A stretch of DNA of 37,653 nt from Acidobacteriota bacterium. Its GTDB lineage: Bacteria > Acidobacteriota > Terriglobia > Terriglobales > Acidobacteriaceae. The notes beneath the pieces are model-generated. The model did no database searches. It was given only the letters and a program-made list of their open reading frames with translations, and was not told the DNA's origin. The DNA lies in NCBI GenBank assembly GCA_003225465.1, contig QIAH01000349.1:1-37653 (forward strand), in the 5' to 3' direction. A program made the translations under genes and the position numbers. This document shows positions 6,785 through 17,300 of this stretch, piece after piece. Numbering within the stretch: the stretch's first letter is position 1; each line of letters begins with the position of its first letter.

Positions 6785-8158
6785 TCAGCTAGATTTGTCT
6801 TCCACTCGTGCCAGTCTCCGCCAGGCGAAATAGGCGGGAACTCCGGTGAGAACAATCGCAGTGCCTACGAAGGCGCGGAGCGGTTGGTGAACGATGGTAT
6901 TCGCGACGAAGAGACCGACGATCGCGATAAAGCAGGACGGTGTCCAGGGATATCCCGGCACCCGGTAAACCGTCCCCGTCGTTTTACGTTTGCGATAGAC
7001 AAATATGCTGGCGGCCGCCAGGGCGTAAAATGCCCAACCCACGAATACCACGTATGTTAAAAGTTGCTCAAACGTCCCCGTAATGGCCAGCAATGACGCC
7101 CATACGGTGGCAGCGAGGATCGCGAAGGCCGGCGTGCCGAACTGTGGATGCACTTGGGCCAACTGTTGGAAGAACACCCCGTCCTTCGCCATCGCGTAAA
7201 AAACACGAGGTGCGGTAAGGGTTATCGAGTGGGCTGCGCTGAAAATCGAAATCAGGATTGCCAGAGTCACGAATCTGGCCAGCACCGGACTAAGGGTTGA
7301 GAGCGCGCTCGCGGCCACGCGGCTGGAATTCGCGACCCCATCCGCGCCCAGGGCGGCTACGTAGCCAAGATTCGCGAGCAGGTAAACTCCAATCAGAATC
7401 CCAATTCCCGACATGAACGCCAGCGGAAAGTTACGCTGGGGATGAATCGTCTCGCCTGCTGTAAAAGTCGCGTACTGCCATCCTTCGTATGCCCATAGAA
7501 CGCTGACCATCGCCGTGCCGAACCCTGCCCAGATACTGCCAACCTCAGCACTGGGAGGCATTCCGACCTTGAGTGGATGAACAGCATGAGAGAACAACAG
7601 CAGACCCGTCGCCATGGCGAGGATGGCTGCGACCTTGATCGCAGTTGTCAGATTTTGCAGGTTAGCGCTTTGACGCGTGCCTCGCACATTGACCACCGCG
7701 ATGACGCCGATCATCAGAAGAGATACGACCTTGGCCGCCCAGGGCTTCAGTTCAATCAGTCCGCCCAGATAATTGCTGAACGCGACCGCCAGCGTGGCCA
7801 CGGATCCGGTGCTGACGACGAAGAAGAGAATCCAGCCAAAGAGGAAGCCCGCGAGACCTCCAAAACAGTCGCGAATGTAGATGTAAAGGCCCCCGGCCTC
7901 GGGCTTCGTGGCGCTGAGTTCGCCGTAGGTGAGAGCTCCCAGGAGCGACAAAAATCCTCCGATGACCCAAACCATCAAGGCCACCGTAACTGAATTTCCC
8001 ACGGAGTGCAGAACTGCGCTCGGGACGAGGAAAATTCCCGAGCCAATCACCGTTCCAACAATGAGCAACACCAGATCACGAAGGCCGAGAACTCGGCGCA
8101 ACTCTGGCCCAGTGCTATTCAGTCTAATGTGGCCCGGGGCTGTCGTCTCCACAGGCAC
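6785..8158 (-). CDS. APC-superfamily amino-acid permease
   Basis: A 457-residue inner-membrane transporter with about 12 hydrophobic segments. The N-terminal GLRDLVLLIVGTVIGSGIFL (25-44) is the signature first helix of APC transporters, where the GSGIF break binds the amino-acid backbone. YIYIRDCFGGLAGFLFGW near residue 100 is typical of the LAT/SteT-like group. It would bring amino acids, here presumably D-amino acids or alanine, from periplasm to cytosol. The call uses GTG at 8158, two nt after the receptor stop codon; a second GTG at 8152 is possible. No clear ribosome binding site is seen, which fits translational coupling to the receptor gene. Substrate cannot be read from sequence. Confidence 0.9.
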   Translation of the reverse strand: MPVETTAPGHIRLNSTGPELRRVLGLRDLVLLIVGTVIGSGIFLVPSAVLHSVGNSVTVALMVWVIGGFLSLLGALTYGELSATKPEAGGLYIYIRDCFGGLAGFLFGWILFFVVSTGSVATLAVAFSNYLGGLIELKPWAAKVVSLLMIGVIAVVNVRGTRQSANLQNLTTAIKVAAILAMATGLLLFSHAVHPLKVGMPPSAEVGSIWAGFGTAMVSVLWAYEGWQYATFTAGETIHPQRNFPLAFMSGIGILIGVYLLANLGYVAALGADGVANSSRVAASALSTLSPVLARFVTLAILISIFSAAHSITLTAPRVFYAMAKDGVFFQQLAQVHPQFGTPAFAILAATVWASLLAITGTFEQLLTYVVFVGWAFYALAAASIFVYRKRKTTGTVYRVPGYPWTPSCFIAIVGLFVANTIVHQPLRAFVGTAIVLTGVPAYFAWRRLARVEDKSS

Positions 8159-8160
8159 GT

Positions 8161-11100
8161 CTAGAAGACCAGGCGCAGCGCAAATTGCAGGATTCTCGGA
8201 TTTGTGCTGGTTGCCGTGATGGCGCCAAAAGTTGGGTCTGGTGCGACCAATCCCAGCGCCGCCGCACTTAAACCCAGATCAAGATTCGGATTGGCAAACT
8301 GGGGATGATTGAATGCGTTGAAAAAGTCGGTGCGAAATTGTAGCTGAAGTCTTTCGGTCAGATTGGTGTTCTTGGCCAACCCGATGTCCCAATTGTTCTG
8401 ATCCGGTCCGACGACTTCCCCAATTGCGCTATTGCCGAAAGCCGTCCCGATCCCGTCATCCCCGATTACGGCATAGTTGCTGAGATCAAAACAGGAGCTG
8501 TTGATGAAATTGTTCAGTTTCTTCTGCACCGAACCCGAAGTGACAAAGCGGTTGCCACAGCCGGAAGCAGAAGCGGGAGCCCGATCGGTCAGAATCCCGA
8601 ACACGTTTTGGACGTTGGTCGCTGTGACCGTCAAGCGCTGGCCAGACTGAATCGTGGTAACGCCGGCCAGCGACCAACCGCCGAGTGTTTTGCGGGCGAA
8701 AGCGCCATGTCCGGTAATTTCCGGGAACTGATAAACCCAGCTCAAAATGAAGCGCTGCGGGCGGACAAAACTGTCCCAACCATACCGCGCCCGAGGGTTG
8801 TTCTGATCACCCACCGCAGTGCCTCCATCAAGACTGCCGCTAACGAAGCTCTGCGTCGTTGCCAGCATACTTGACCAGGTGTAGGAAGCAAGGAACTGCA
8901 GACCCTTGCTGAAACGTTTGTTCAAGCTTATGGCCAAGCCGTTGTACCAGGAGGCGCCCGTCGAATCTACTTGCAACGCCGCTGTGGATACTCCCGGAAC
9001 GAGCGCTCTTTGCGTGACGTTGGAGAAATTCATGTCTGTCGCTCCATTCACGGGGTGAGCGACGCTCGCGGGGAAGGCTTGATTGAAGTTGCGTAGTTCG
9101 AACAGGTGTGTTCCTCTCGCGCCTTGATACCCGATCTCCAGCACAAGGTTCGGCACTATCCCGATCTGGGTGTTCAGATCGAATTGCTGAGTCGCCGGAG
9201 GTTTGACATTGATCGACACATTGGCAAAAGAGAGGCACCCCGGATCCAGCACCGAGGTGCAAGTCGCCAGTGAGTAGCTCGGAAATGACGGCAGGACGGG
9301 CGCTGGGGGAAACGGATTAGAAAACGGAATCGCGATGCCTTGTGTAAGGCGCACCTGTCCAAATGGAGGCGAGGTCAGCTCCTGAAAAACCGGTTGCCCC
9401 GTGGTGCGCGAGTAATAGATCCCATAACCGCCCCGTAAGACGACGTGATCGTTACCCGGCAACTGCCAGGAGAAACCAACGCGTGGTCCCCACGTATTTT
9501 GTCCGAGGCCTCGGGTGGCGGCTTCGTTGGGCGCACGCACAACTCCTGGGGGGAGGGCTGCTCCGCGGAAATTGGACGCCACTACGTAGCCTGCCTGACT
9601 GCCAGCTCCGGTATGGTCTGCCTGCAGTGGATCGAAACTGGAATTCCTTCCGAGATTATCTGAGAGATCCCCGAGCCGCTCATAGCGTAGTCCGAGGTTG
9701 AAGGTAAATTTTGGAGTGATCTTTATATTGTCCTGGGCGAACAGATTGCCGTCCCAGGTACGGTAATAGCGATCGAAGAGGCCCGGCACATCCAGCGAGT
9801 AGCTCCCGTTCCCCAGCAAAAACTGCCCGTAGTCTGGAAATTGAAGACCGCCCAGGAAATGAAATTGAACTTGATTGATCTGCGAGCGCTCAATCCCACC
9901 ACCGACATGGAGCGAATGCCGTCCGTGAGCCCAGAAAAGAGAATCGTTGAAGTTATAGAAATTCTGAGCCAGGTTAAGGTTCTGCCCTCCTCCGCCAGTC
10001 TCGAATGATCCCGCGACTCCGATTTCGGGATGGGAATCGTCAAAGGAAGGCGCCGTTACACCAATATCGGAAAACTTGAATACCTCGGCCTGCCCCAGAA
10101 GCCCAACCAGGCGGTGATAGCCGAGCGTCGCCTCGTTCACGAGGCTGGACGAGATCGAGTACCGGTGAGATAGGGAAACCACCCGGTAGCGATTATCGGT
10201 GCTTTCGGGAAAACCAGGGACCGCATTTCCCGCGATATTCCCGTTCGTGGCAAAGGTCGCAATCTGACTGGTATTCGAGAAGAAAAAACTGCCTGAGAGC
10301 GAACTCTTCGCGCTCTGCAGATAGTCAATGTTGATGAGGAACTGGTCTTCGCTGAAGGGGCAAGCAGTACTGAAGGAAGCCTTGCCCTCGGTCGAGAATT
10401 GCTCGAGGGTAGGATTTGAAACTGCATTCACCGTTTGTGGACTGGGAACTACGTAATCACCATTGGGCAGCTTGAGATTCAAAAGAGCTACTGCTTGCGG
10501 GCTGATGTTGGAGCCATCGGGAGCGATGGCGCCCGCGCTTGGACCCGAGAACATGGCGCCCAAGGCGGCGGGCGAGCGGTCATTCGTAAACGGAGGCAGG
10601 AACACAGTGCTGATGCAGCTGCCGGCGCCCAGCCCGTTGCGCTGGCGAGTACCTTGATAGGACCCGAAATAGAAGAGCCGGTCACGCACAATATGCCCGC
10701 CCAGGCTGCCGCCAAATTGATTCTGCTTGAGCGCGGCGCGCGGCTCGTGCTGTTGATTCAGGAAATAGTCGTTAGCATTCAGAGCGTCATTGCGTAAGAA
10801 CTCGAAGAGCGTCCCATGCAGCTGATTGCTGCCGCTCTTTGTCACAAGATCGACATTTGCGCCTGAGTTTCGCCCGTAGGAGGCGTCATATTGGCCCGTC
10901 TGAACCTTGAACTCCTGAATCGTGTCTGGATTCGGCACAGGAACGCCGCCGCTGAGAGCGCCCGATCCCATGAGGTCGTTCACTTCCACGCCATTGAGTT
11001 GGTAATTGTTGTCGTTGGTTCCGCTTCCGTGGGCCGAGAACCCATGATCGGCGGCGGCTTCGCTCCCCGTGCCTCGTCCCAGCGCCGTGGCATCCGTCAC

Positions 11101-11604
11101 TTCAGCTGAGACTCCGGGCGACAAGCCAATAATCTGGGTGTAGTTGCGGGAGGCGAGCGGCAGAGCGGAAATCGCCCGCCCGTCTGTGACTGTGCCTTCC
11201 GCGGAGTCCACCGTATCCAGCAGTTCGGGCTCTGTGTTCACAGTGACAACTTCCGATACTGCGCCCACTTCCAGTCGCACGTTCACGCGCGCGGTCTCCG
11301 TGACCGTGACCTGTACGTGCGGCCGCACGAGTTCTTTGAAGCCAGTTTTGGACGCCTTCACGGTGTACGAGCCCGGCGGAAGCAGAGGAAATAGATAACT
11401 TCCCGTCGAAGAAGACGAAACGTTTCGGGAATCTCCTGTAGCCTCGTTCGTGGCGGTGATGCCGACCCCGGCCACGACCGCTCCCGACGGATCGGCCACA
11501 GTGCCTGTAATTGCGCCTGTACTGGCGCTTTGTCCCGCGCTGGCTTGAACAAGCGCTAAGAGCGCAACCACCATTGCGATGATACGAATGAGCGATGGGT
11601 TCAC
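8161..11604 (-). CDS. Oar-like TonB-dependent outer-membrane receptor with carboxypeptidase-regulatory domain
   Basis: 1147 residues from the GTG at 11604. The order is a signal peptide (about 1-25, ending QASAGQ), a carboxypeptidase-regulatory-like Ig fold (GAITGTVADPSGAVVAG onward, to about 115), a TonB plug (ELLDTVDSAEGTV to about 260) and a very long beta-barrel ending in an aromatic strand (QFALRLVF). This is the acidobacterial Oar/CarboxypepD_reg receptor layout. The open frame extends 30 codons upstream to an ATG at 11694, but the GTG is preferred because AAAGG lies about 6 nt before it and it places a normal signal peptide at the N-terminus. It is the first gene of the five-gene operon and is separated from the permease by two nt. 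It likely imports peptide or muropeptide material across the outer membrane; the ligand is inferred from context. Confidence 0.9.
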   Translation of the reverse strand: MNPSLIRIIAMVVALLALVQASAGQSASTGAITGTVADPSGAVVAGVGITATNEATGDSRNVSSSSTGSYLFPLLPPGSYTVKASKTGFKELVRPHVQVTVTETARVNVRLEVGAVSEVVTVNTEPELLDTVDSAEGTVTDGRAISALPLASRNYTQIIGLSPGVSAEVTDATALGRGTGSEAAADHGFSAHGSGTNDNNYQLNGVEVNDLMGSGALSGGVPVPNPDTIQEFKVQTGQYDASYGRNSGANVDLVTKSGSNQLHGTLFEFLRNDALNANDYFLNQQHEPRAALKQNQFGGSLGGHIVRDRLFYFGSYQGTRQRNGLGAGSCISTVFLPPFTNDRSPAALGAMFSGPSAGAIAPDGSNISPQAVALLNLKLPNGDYVVPSPQTVNAVSNPTLEQFSTEGKASFSTACPFSEDQFLINIDYLQSAKSSLSGSFFFSNTSQIATFATNGNIAGNAVPGFPESTDNRYRVVSLSHRYSISSSLVNEATLGYHRLVGLLGQAEVFKFSDIGVTAPSFDDSHPEIGVAGSFETGGGGQNLNLAQNFYNFNDSLFWAHGRHSLHVGGGIERSQINQVQFHFLGGLQFPDYGQFLLGNGSYSLDVPGLFDRYYRTWDGNLFAQDNIKITPKFTFNLGLRYERLGDLSDNLGRNSSFDPLQADHTGAGSQAGYVVASNFRGAALPPGVVRAPNEAATRGLGQNTWGPRVGFSWQLPGNDHVVLRGGYGIYYSRTTGQPVFQELTSPPFGQVRLTQGIAIPFSNPFPPAPVLPSFPSYSLATCTSVLDPGCLSFANVSINVKPPATQQFDLNTQIGIVPNLVLEIGYQGARGTHLFELRNFNQAFPASVAHPVNGATDMNFSNVTQRALVPGVSTAALQVDSTGASWYNGLAISLNKRFSKGLQFLASYTWSSMLATTQSFVSGSLDGGTAVGDQNNPRARYGWDSFVRPQRFILSWVYQFPEITGHGAFARKTLGGWSLAGVTTIQSGQRLTVTATNVQNVFGILTDRAPASASGCGNRFVTSGSVQKKLNNFINSSCFDLSNYAVIGDDGIGTAFGNSAIGEVVGPDQNNWDIGLAKNTNLTERLQLQFRTDFFNAFNHPQFANPNLDLGLSAAALGLVAPDPTFGAITATSTNPRILQFALRLVF

Positions 11605-12065
11605 GGGCGGCCTTCTTTCGAAGAAAGATTTCCCGGTACCGGCCGGGCGTAATGCGCGTGAAACAGGCAAATTCTGCAATCTTCCGTTCCGCATCGGGCG
11701 TTTCAGTCGCCGACCTTTATTCCTGAACGATCGAGGCAGGTGGCATCGGAAAATGCCATGCGTTCACGCAATGGCCAAAAAGTAGAACCGGGTGTCGGGC
11801 TCTGTCAAGAGAAATCTCACTAAATGGTGCCTGTCAGATGTTTCGTGCATCATATGTTGCATAGCCAGTGTCGAAACAATCCTGTGCAGAAGCAGGTAGG
11901 CGCAACAAGTGATGCATTATATTGACAGTGTGCACCACATAGTGTAACACTCGATCCCTTTAACAATGGTGGTTTCAATCGCGAACGACGGCAGACTGAA
12001 TCCAAAAGAAAAGGTCGGCACACTTCAGCTATCCATGCAACGGTGAGAAACAGGAGGCGAAGGTT
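11605..12065. promoter_or_regulatory. Divergent promoter region between receptor operon and serine hydrolase
   Basis: No gene is supported in this 461-bp stretch. Plus strand: TTGACA (11922-11927), 17 nt, TAACAC (11945-11950) is a fair promoter for the serine hydrolase, leaving a leader of about 110 nt. Minus strand: TTGACA read from 11808 to 11803, 18 nt, then TACTTT is a plausible promoter for the receptor operon. Between the two promoters lies a near-perfect 16-bp palindrome centred on CATATG (11846-11861). The layout suggests joint control of both transcription units. Confidence 0.5.
11846..11861. promoter_or_regulatory. Palindrome between divergent promoters, candidate operator
   Basis: TGCAT-CATATG-TTGCA is symmetrical except for one T/T pair. 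It sits just upstream of the putative minus-strand -35 box at 11803-11808 and about 60 bp upstream of the plus-strand one. Its sequence is unlike the TTGACA-type repeats near the RpiR gene, so a different regulator would be needed. Function inferred from symmetry and location. Confidence 0.3.
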
Positions 12066-14084
12066 GTGACTAACAGAGACAAATGGTTTTTCTTTGTTCG
12101 CAATTTCTTCCTTCGAATGACACCCTGCTTGCTCGTCATTACTATTACTATTCTTCTCGCGTCCACCTTCGCACAATCGGTCTCGCCAAACCCGTCAAGT
12201 TCGAAACCGCCTGCCTCCCACAAGGAAATCCCTGGAGAAGTCTCCCATCATGAACTCTCGCCCAACGACATCGAATCCTTCCTCGACGGTCTCGTGCCGC
12301 TGCAATTAGCCAGAGAAGATATTGCGGGCGCTGTCATTGCAGTTGTAAAGGATGGGAAGGTTCTCTTCGCAAAAGGCTACGGTTACTCCGACGTTGCAAA
12401 ACGAACTCCAGTTTCGGTGGATGCCACCCTGTTTCGTCCGGGCTCAGTCAGCAAGTTGATCACCTGGACCGCGGTAATGCAGCAGGTGGAACAAGGAAAA
12501 CTGGATCTCGATCGCGACGTCAATGACTACCTGGATTTCAAGATTCCTCCCGCCTACAACAAGCCCATCACCCTGCGCAATCTGATGACCCATACGCCGG
12601 GTTTCGAGGAAATGGGAGAAGAAGTATTCGTCCCAGATGTGAAAGATCTGAAGCCGATCGGCGATTTTCTCAAACACCGCGTTCCCGCGCGCATTTTTCC
12701 TCCAGGAACAACGCCGGCGTATTCGAATTACGGTGCTACTGTCGGGGGCTACATCGTGGAGAGGGTGTCGGGACAATCGTTCAATGATTATGTGGACGAG
12801 CACATCCTGAAGCCGCTGCACATGACCCATTCCACCTGCCGCGAGCCTCTCCCCGACGAGTTGAAGCCCCTGATGTCGCAAGGCTACAAAGTGGCATCCG
12901 AGCCAGCGCAGCCGTTCGAAGTTGTGGAGGCGTTACCCGCTGGAAGTTGCTCTGCCACCGCCGCAGACATGGCGAAGTTCATGATCGCGCACCTGGAGGG
13001 CGGGCGCTACGAGGGTGCTCAGATCCTGCGCCCCGAAACCGTCGAGTTAATGCATACTCGCCAATTCACAATGCGCGATGACATGAATGGCATGGCGGCA
13101 GAGTTCTACGAGGAAACACGAAACGGGCACCGAATCATCGGTCATGCCGGTGACACGCTGGCCTTTCATACCGACCTGCACCTGATGCCCGATGCGCAGC
13201 TCGGTTTTTACGTTTCCTACAACAGCCTGGGGAAGGGAGAGGGTCGCCCGCGCGAATGGGTCTGGCATCAATTCCTGGATCGCTACTTTCCCTACACACC
13301 GCCCTCGGGGGTGTCGCCGGCCGACGCCAAGCAGGACGCGCAAACCCTCGATGGCAGGTACCTCGTAACTCGCCGTGCTGAAACCACTCTTCTTACTATG
13401 TTCAACCTGATCGAGCAGACGAAAGCCTATCCGAACTCCGATGGAACCATCAGCGTCGACGCCTTGAAAGATCTGAATGGAGCGCCCAAGAAATTTCGCG
13501 AGATCGGACCCCTGCTCTTTCGTGAGGACGGCGGTCAGGATCGGATTGCGTTCAAGCGTGACAATAGCGGGCGAATGGCTCTGATCATAGATTTTCCCTT
13601 CTTTATTTTTCAGAAGGTAGCGTGGTACCAAAGTCAGCCATTTGTGACGACGGTCGTCGGTGGAAGCGCAGCCGTATTGTTGCTGGCGTTGCTGTTGTGG
13701 CCGATCGGAGCGATCCTGCGGCGGCACTATCGCAATCCGCTGAATCTTGATCCGTCGCAGCGGCGCTTGCGACTGCTCGTCCGGCTCGGGTGTGCCGCCC
13801 TGCTAGTTTTCGTAGTCTCCCTGGTGGTGTTCTTTCTGATGGCATTTGAACACAATAGCCTGGCTACTCCCAGCTACAATCCGCTTTTACGCCTGCTGCA
13901 ATTCATAGGTTGGATTGGTGTGGTGGGTACGATCGTCGCGCTCTACGCAGCCGTACGCAGTTGGCGGGAGACAAACCTTGGCACCTGGACCAGGCTGGGA
14001 AATTCGCTGCTGGCTCTGTCCTGTTTCATCCTGGTCTGGTTCGCCTTCGCTCACCACATGTTTACCTGGAACCTGCTGTACTAA
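12066..14084 (+). CDS. Membrane-anchored serine hydrolase of the beta-lactamase / DD-peptidase (S12) fold
   Basis: 672 residues starting at GTG, with GGAGG 8 nt upstream. The N-terminus (about 1-38) is a long signal sequence or anchor. Residues 65-410 are the class C beta-lactamase-like hydrolase: SxxK at S127-K130 (RPGSVSKL), YxN at Y219-N221 (PAYSNYG) and HAG at 360-362 (IIGHAGD), all intact. About 110 residues of an accessory domain follow, then four hydrophobic segments (about 520-545, 570-592, 600-622, 638-662), giving an enzyme domain facing the periplasm above a membrane bundle. The family includes DD-carboxypeptidases, D-aminopeptidases and esterases. Its divergent position beside the D-amino-acid operon favours a D-peptide substrate, but sequence alone does not decide. 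Confidence 0.88.
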   Translation: MTNRDKWFFFVRNFFLRMTPCLLVITITILLASTFAQSVSPNPSSSKPPASHKEIPGEVSHHELSPNDIESFLDGLVPLQLAREDIAGAVIAVVKDGKVLFAKGYGYSDVAKRTPVSVDATLFRPGSVSKLITWTAVMQQVEQGKLDLDRDVNDYLDFKIPPAYNKPITLRNLMTHTPGFEEMGEEVFVPDVKDLKPIGDFLKHRVPARIFPPGTTPAYSNYGATVGGYIVERVSGQSFNDYVDEHILKPLHMTHSTCREPLPDELKPLMSQGYKVASEPAQPFEVVEALPAGSCSATAADMAKFMIAHLEGGRYEGAQILRPETVELMHTRQFTMRDDMNGMAAEFYEETRNGHRIIGHAGDTLAFHTDLHLMPDAQLGFYVSYNSLGKGEGRPREWVWHQFLDRYFPYTPPSGVSPADAKQDAQTLDGRYLVTRRAETTLLTMFNLIEQTKAYPNSDGTISVDALKDLNGAPKKFREIGPLLFREDGGQDRIAFKRDNSGRMALIIDFPFFIFQKVAWYQSQPFVTTVVGGSAAVLLLALLLWPIGAILRRHYRNPLNLDPSQRRLRLLVRLGCAALLVFVVSLVVFFLMAFEHNSLATPSYNPLLRLLQFIGWIGVVGTIVALYAAVRSWRETNLGTWTRLGNSLLALSCFILVWFAFAHHMFTWNLLY

Positions 14085-14377
14085 TCCTCGGCTTGTGGAT
14101 TAGGTGCTACGCACTGAGCCAGGATCGCGTCGTCTCCCATTTCTGAAGACGCTTTCGTCGACGTAGTGGAGAGTCGCTACACCGCTCCTGCTTAACACGC
14201 CCCCGAACTTCCCGTTGTTCTGTGAGTTCCTCGCGTTTTTGCGGATCGATCATTGCAGTCTTCGCCGCAGTCGCAGCAATGAGTTTTCCCTCGAAGAGAT
14301 GAACGAAAATTAATGTGCACTAATTCGATATTGCTGAGTTAAGCTCTCCGCCGCGCAGAACAGAAGGGAGCCCTCCC

Positions 14378-17300
14378 GTGACTTGCAATTCGAATTTCAG
14401 AACGCTGTGCATGGTCGTCGTAGCCTTCACTGTTCTCTTCGACGTTGACCCCATACCCGTAAATGCACAAGTGGCTGGAGGTACGATGACAGGCACAGTC
14501 ACCGACAGCAGTAGCCGAGTCATTACCAATGTTCAGATTGCGATTGAAAACGTCGCAACTAGCGTGAAACGCGAAGTCACCACCAATGAGGAAGGTTTCT
14601 ACTCGGCGCCCAATCTGTTGCCGGGAACCTATATCGTAACGTTCTCGGCGAGCGGATTTAAGACCGAGGTGCGGCGAGGAATTGCGCTGACCGTTGGAGC
14701 ATCGGTAGTCTTGGACCTTTCTCTCAGGGTCGGCTCCCTTACCGAAAAGGTAATAGTGGAAAGCGAAGTACCCGCCGTGCAGTTGTCGAGCTCGGACATT
14801 AGTGCGGTGGTAAATGCAACGACAGTCCGCGAACTGCCCCTGAACGGGCGCAGCTGGACTGACCTGGCTCAGCTTCAACCCGGCGTGAGTGCGATCCACA
14901 CTCAACCGGATTTCTCGGCGGGCACGGATCGTGGCAATCGCGGCTTCGGCCAGCAACTCACGATCTCGGGCGCGCGGCCGCAGCAAAACAATTACCGGTT
15001 GGATGGAGTTAGCCTCAACGATTATGCCAATGGGGCACCAGGAAGCGTGTTGGGTGGAAATCTGGGTGTGGACGCGATCCAGGAGTTTTCAGTACTAACC
15101 ACCAACTACTCGGCGGACTACGGCAAAACCTCGGGTGGCGTGGTCAACGCGATCACCCGATCAGGAACGAATCAGATCCACGGGAGCGCCTACGAGTTCC
15201 TACGGAACAGCGCGCTGGATTCCAAGAACTACTTCGATACCGGCAAGATTCCCCCGTTTAAGCGAAATCAGTTTGGCGGCGCGATCGGCGGTCCGATCGT
15301 CAAGGACCACACGTTCTTCTTTGCCGACTATGAAGGCATTCGGCAATCTTTGGGCATATCAACACTCGCTTTCGTTCCTTCGGTGAATGCCCGTAACGGG
15401 CTGATCTGTTCGAACCCAGCCGGGGATCCCAGCGGTGCTTGCTCAACCCATCAGATAACCTTGGATCCTGCAGCCGCTTCGTACCTCACCTTTTACCATT
15501 CACCCGATCCCAATACTGAAATCGGCAATGGAGATATCGCAAGCTATACGTTCTCAGGACAACAGGTCGTCAACGAAAACTTTTTCACCGCACGCCTTGA
15601 CCACAAATTCTCCGAGAAAAACAGTCTGTTCGGTACCTACATGTTCGATCGGACGCCGTATTCCTCCCCCGACGGTTTGAACAATGTTGAATTCGATACT
15701 CTGACGGCGAGGCAGTTTTTGTCGTTGGAAGACACTCACATTTTTACTCCTCGACTGGCGAACTCGATTCGCATCGGCGGCAATCACGAAGCGGTCGACA
15801 ATAACAAGAGCCTGAAGGCAATCAATCCGGACGCCACCAGAATCGATCTTGGTGTGGGTGGCACGGCTTTTGCAGGACGGGCGGCTGCCCAGGCTTTAGT
15901 AGGTGGCCTCAGTGACTTCACTGGCGGTATCGGCGGGAGCCCGACATATCTCGACCGATGGAACTCCATCCAGGCCTATGACGATGCCTTCCTGACCAAG
16001 GGTAAGCATTCGTTGCGATTTGGCGCGGCTGTCGAACATATGTCTCTGAATGTGGTCGCGGATACTGATCCGAACGGCATCTGGAACTTCAACAGCGTGG
16101 AAGGATTTCTTCTTAACCAGCCCACAAGATTCCAGGGTGGTATTGCCAGCACACTTTCCCCGCGCAATCTTCGGCAAACTCTTTTCGGAGCATATTTGCA
16201 AGACGACTGGCGCGTGCGATCGAACCTGACCTTGAATCTCGGCCTGCGATACGAGATGTCTACCGTTATTAGCGAAACTTCAGGCAAGCTGGCGAATCTG
16301 CGGAACATCACTGATGCCACGGCTCATCTGGGCAACCCTTTCTTCAGCAACCCCACGCTCAGGGATTTCGAGCCGCGTGTCGGCTTTGCATGGGATCCCC
16401 TCGGCAAAGGCAGAACCTCCGTTCGCGGAGGGATCGGCCTGTTTGATGTGCAGCCTTTGCCCTATCAGTTCCCACTACTGGTAACGCAAGCCATTCCATT
16501 TTTTTCGTATACGGTGGTCAGGAACCCGGTTGACCTTTGCGGATGTCCACATCCCTTTTACAACTTTGGGGGCCAGGATATTACGTTTGCGGTCAACCGC
16601 CTGCGCACCACCTACCTCGAACCTCATCCCAAGCGTAACTACGTGATGCAATGGAACCTGAATGTGCAGCAACAAATCACTCCCAACCTGGCAGGTATGC
16701 TTGCCTATGTTGGCTCGCGCGGCATTCATCAGCCATTCCGGGTAGATGATGCAAATCTGGCCATTCCGACCAAGACATCAGCGGGATATGTGTGGCCCTA
16801 CATTACCGACCCCAACGATCCGAACTTTGGCGGTCCCGTCGATCCTATTAACCCGAATTTTGGTTCGGTCCGAGGAATGTTTTACCGCGGCCATTCTCAG
16901 TACGATGCACTGGAAGGACAACTGGTGAAACGGATCAGCCATGGCTTTCAAGTCCAGGGCACCTTCACCTGGAGTAAGAGCATCGACACCAGTTCGGCCA
17001 CTGTAGCTGGGGATGCGTTTGGCAATTCCATCTCGAGCTTGCACTGGTTTGATATGAGGCTCAGTCGGGGCCTCTCGGACTTCAATGTTGGACGCGCGGT
17101 GGTGATCAACGGCACATGGGAAGTACCTACTCCGAAGTCTATCGCTGGGCCGGCGCAATGGGCACTTGGAGGCTGGCAACTCGGACTGATCTTCACGGCC
17201 AGTGACGGGGTTCCTTTCACTGCCACGTGGGGAACCGGGTCAGATCCGGCCAACACGAACAGCGGTGACGATTGGGCATTTCCGAATCGGCTGGGTGGGT

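Noticed and set aside
14309-14330. Apparent palindrome ATTA...GTGCAC...TAAT upstream of the second receptor
   Set aside because: The ATTA/TAAT arms and the GTGCAC core have centres offset by one base, so the symmetry is not real.
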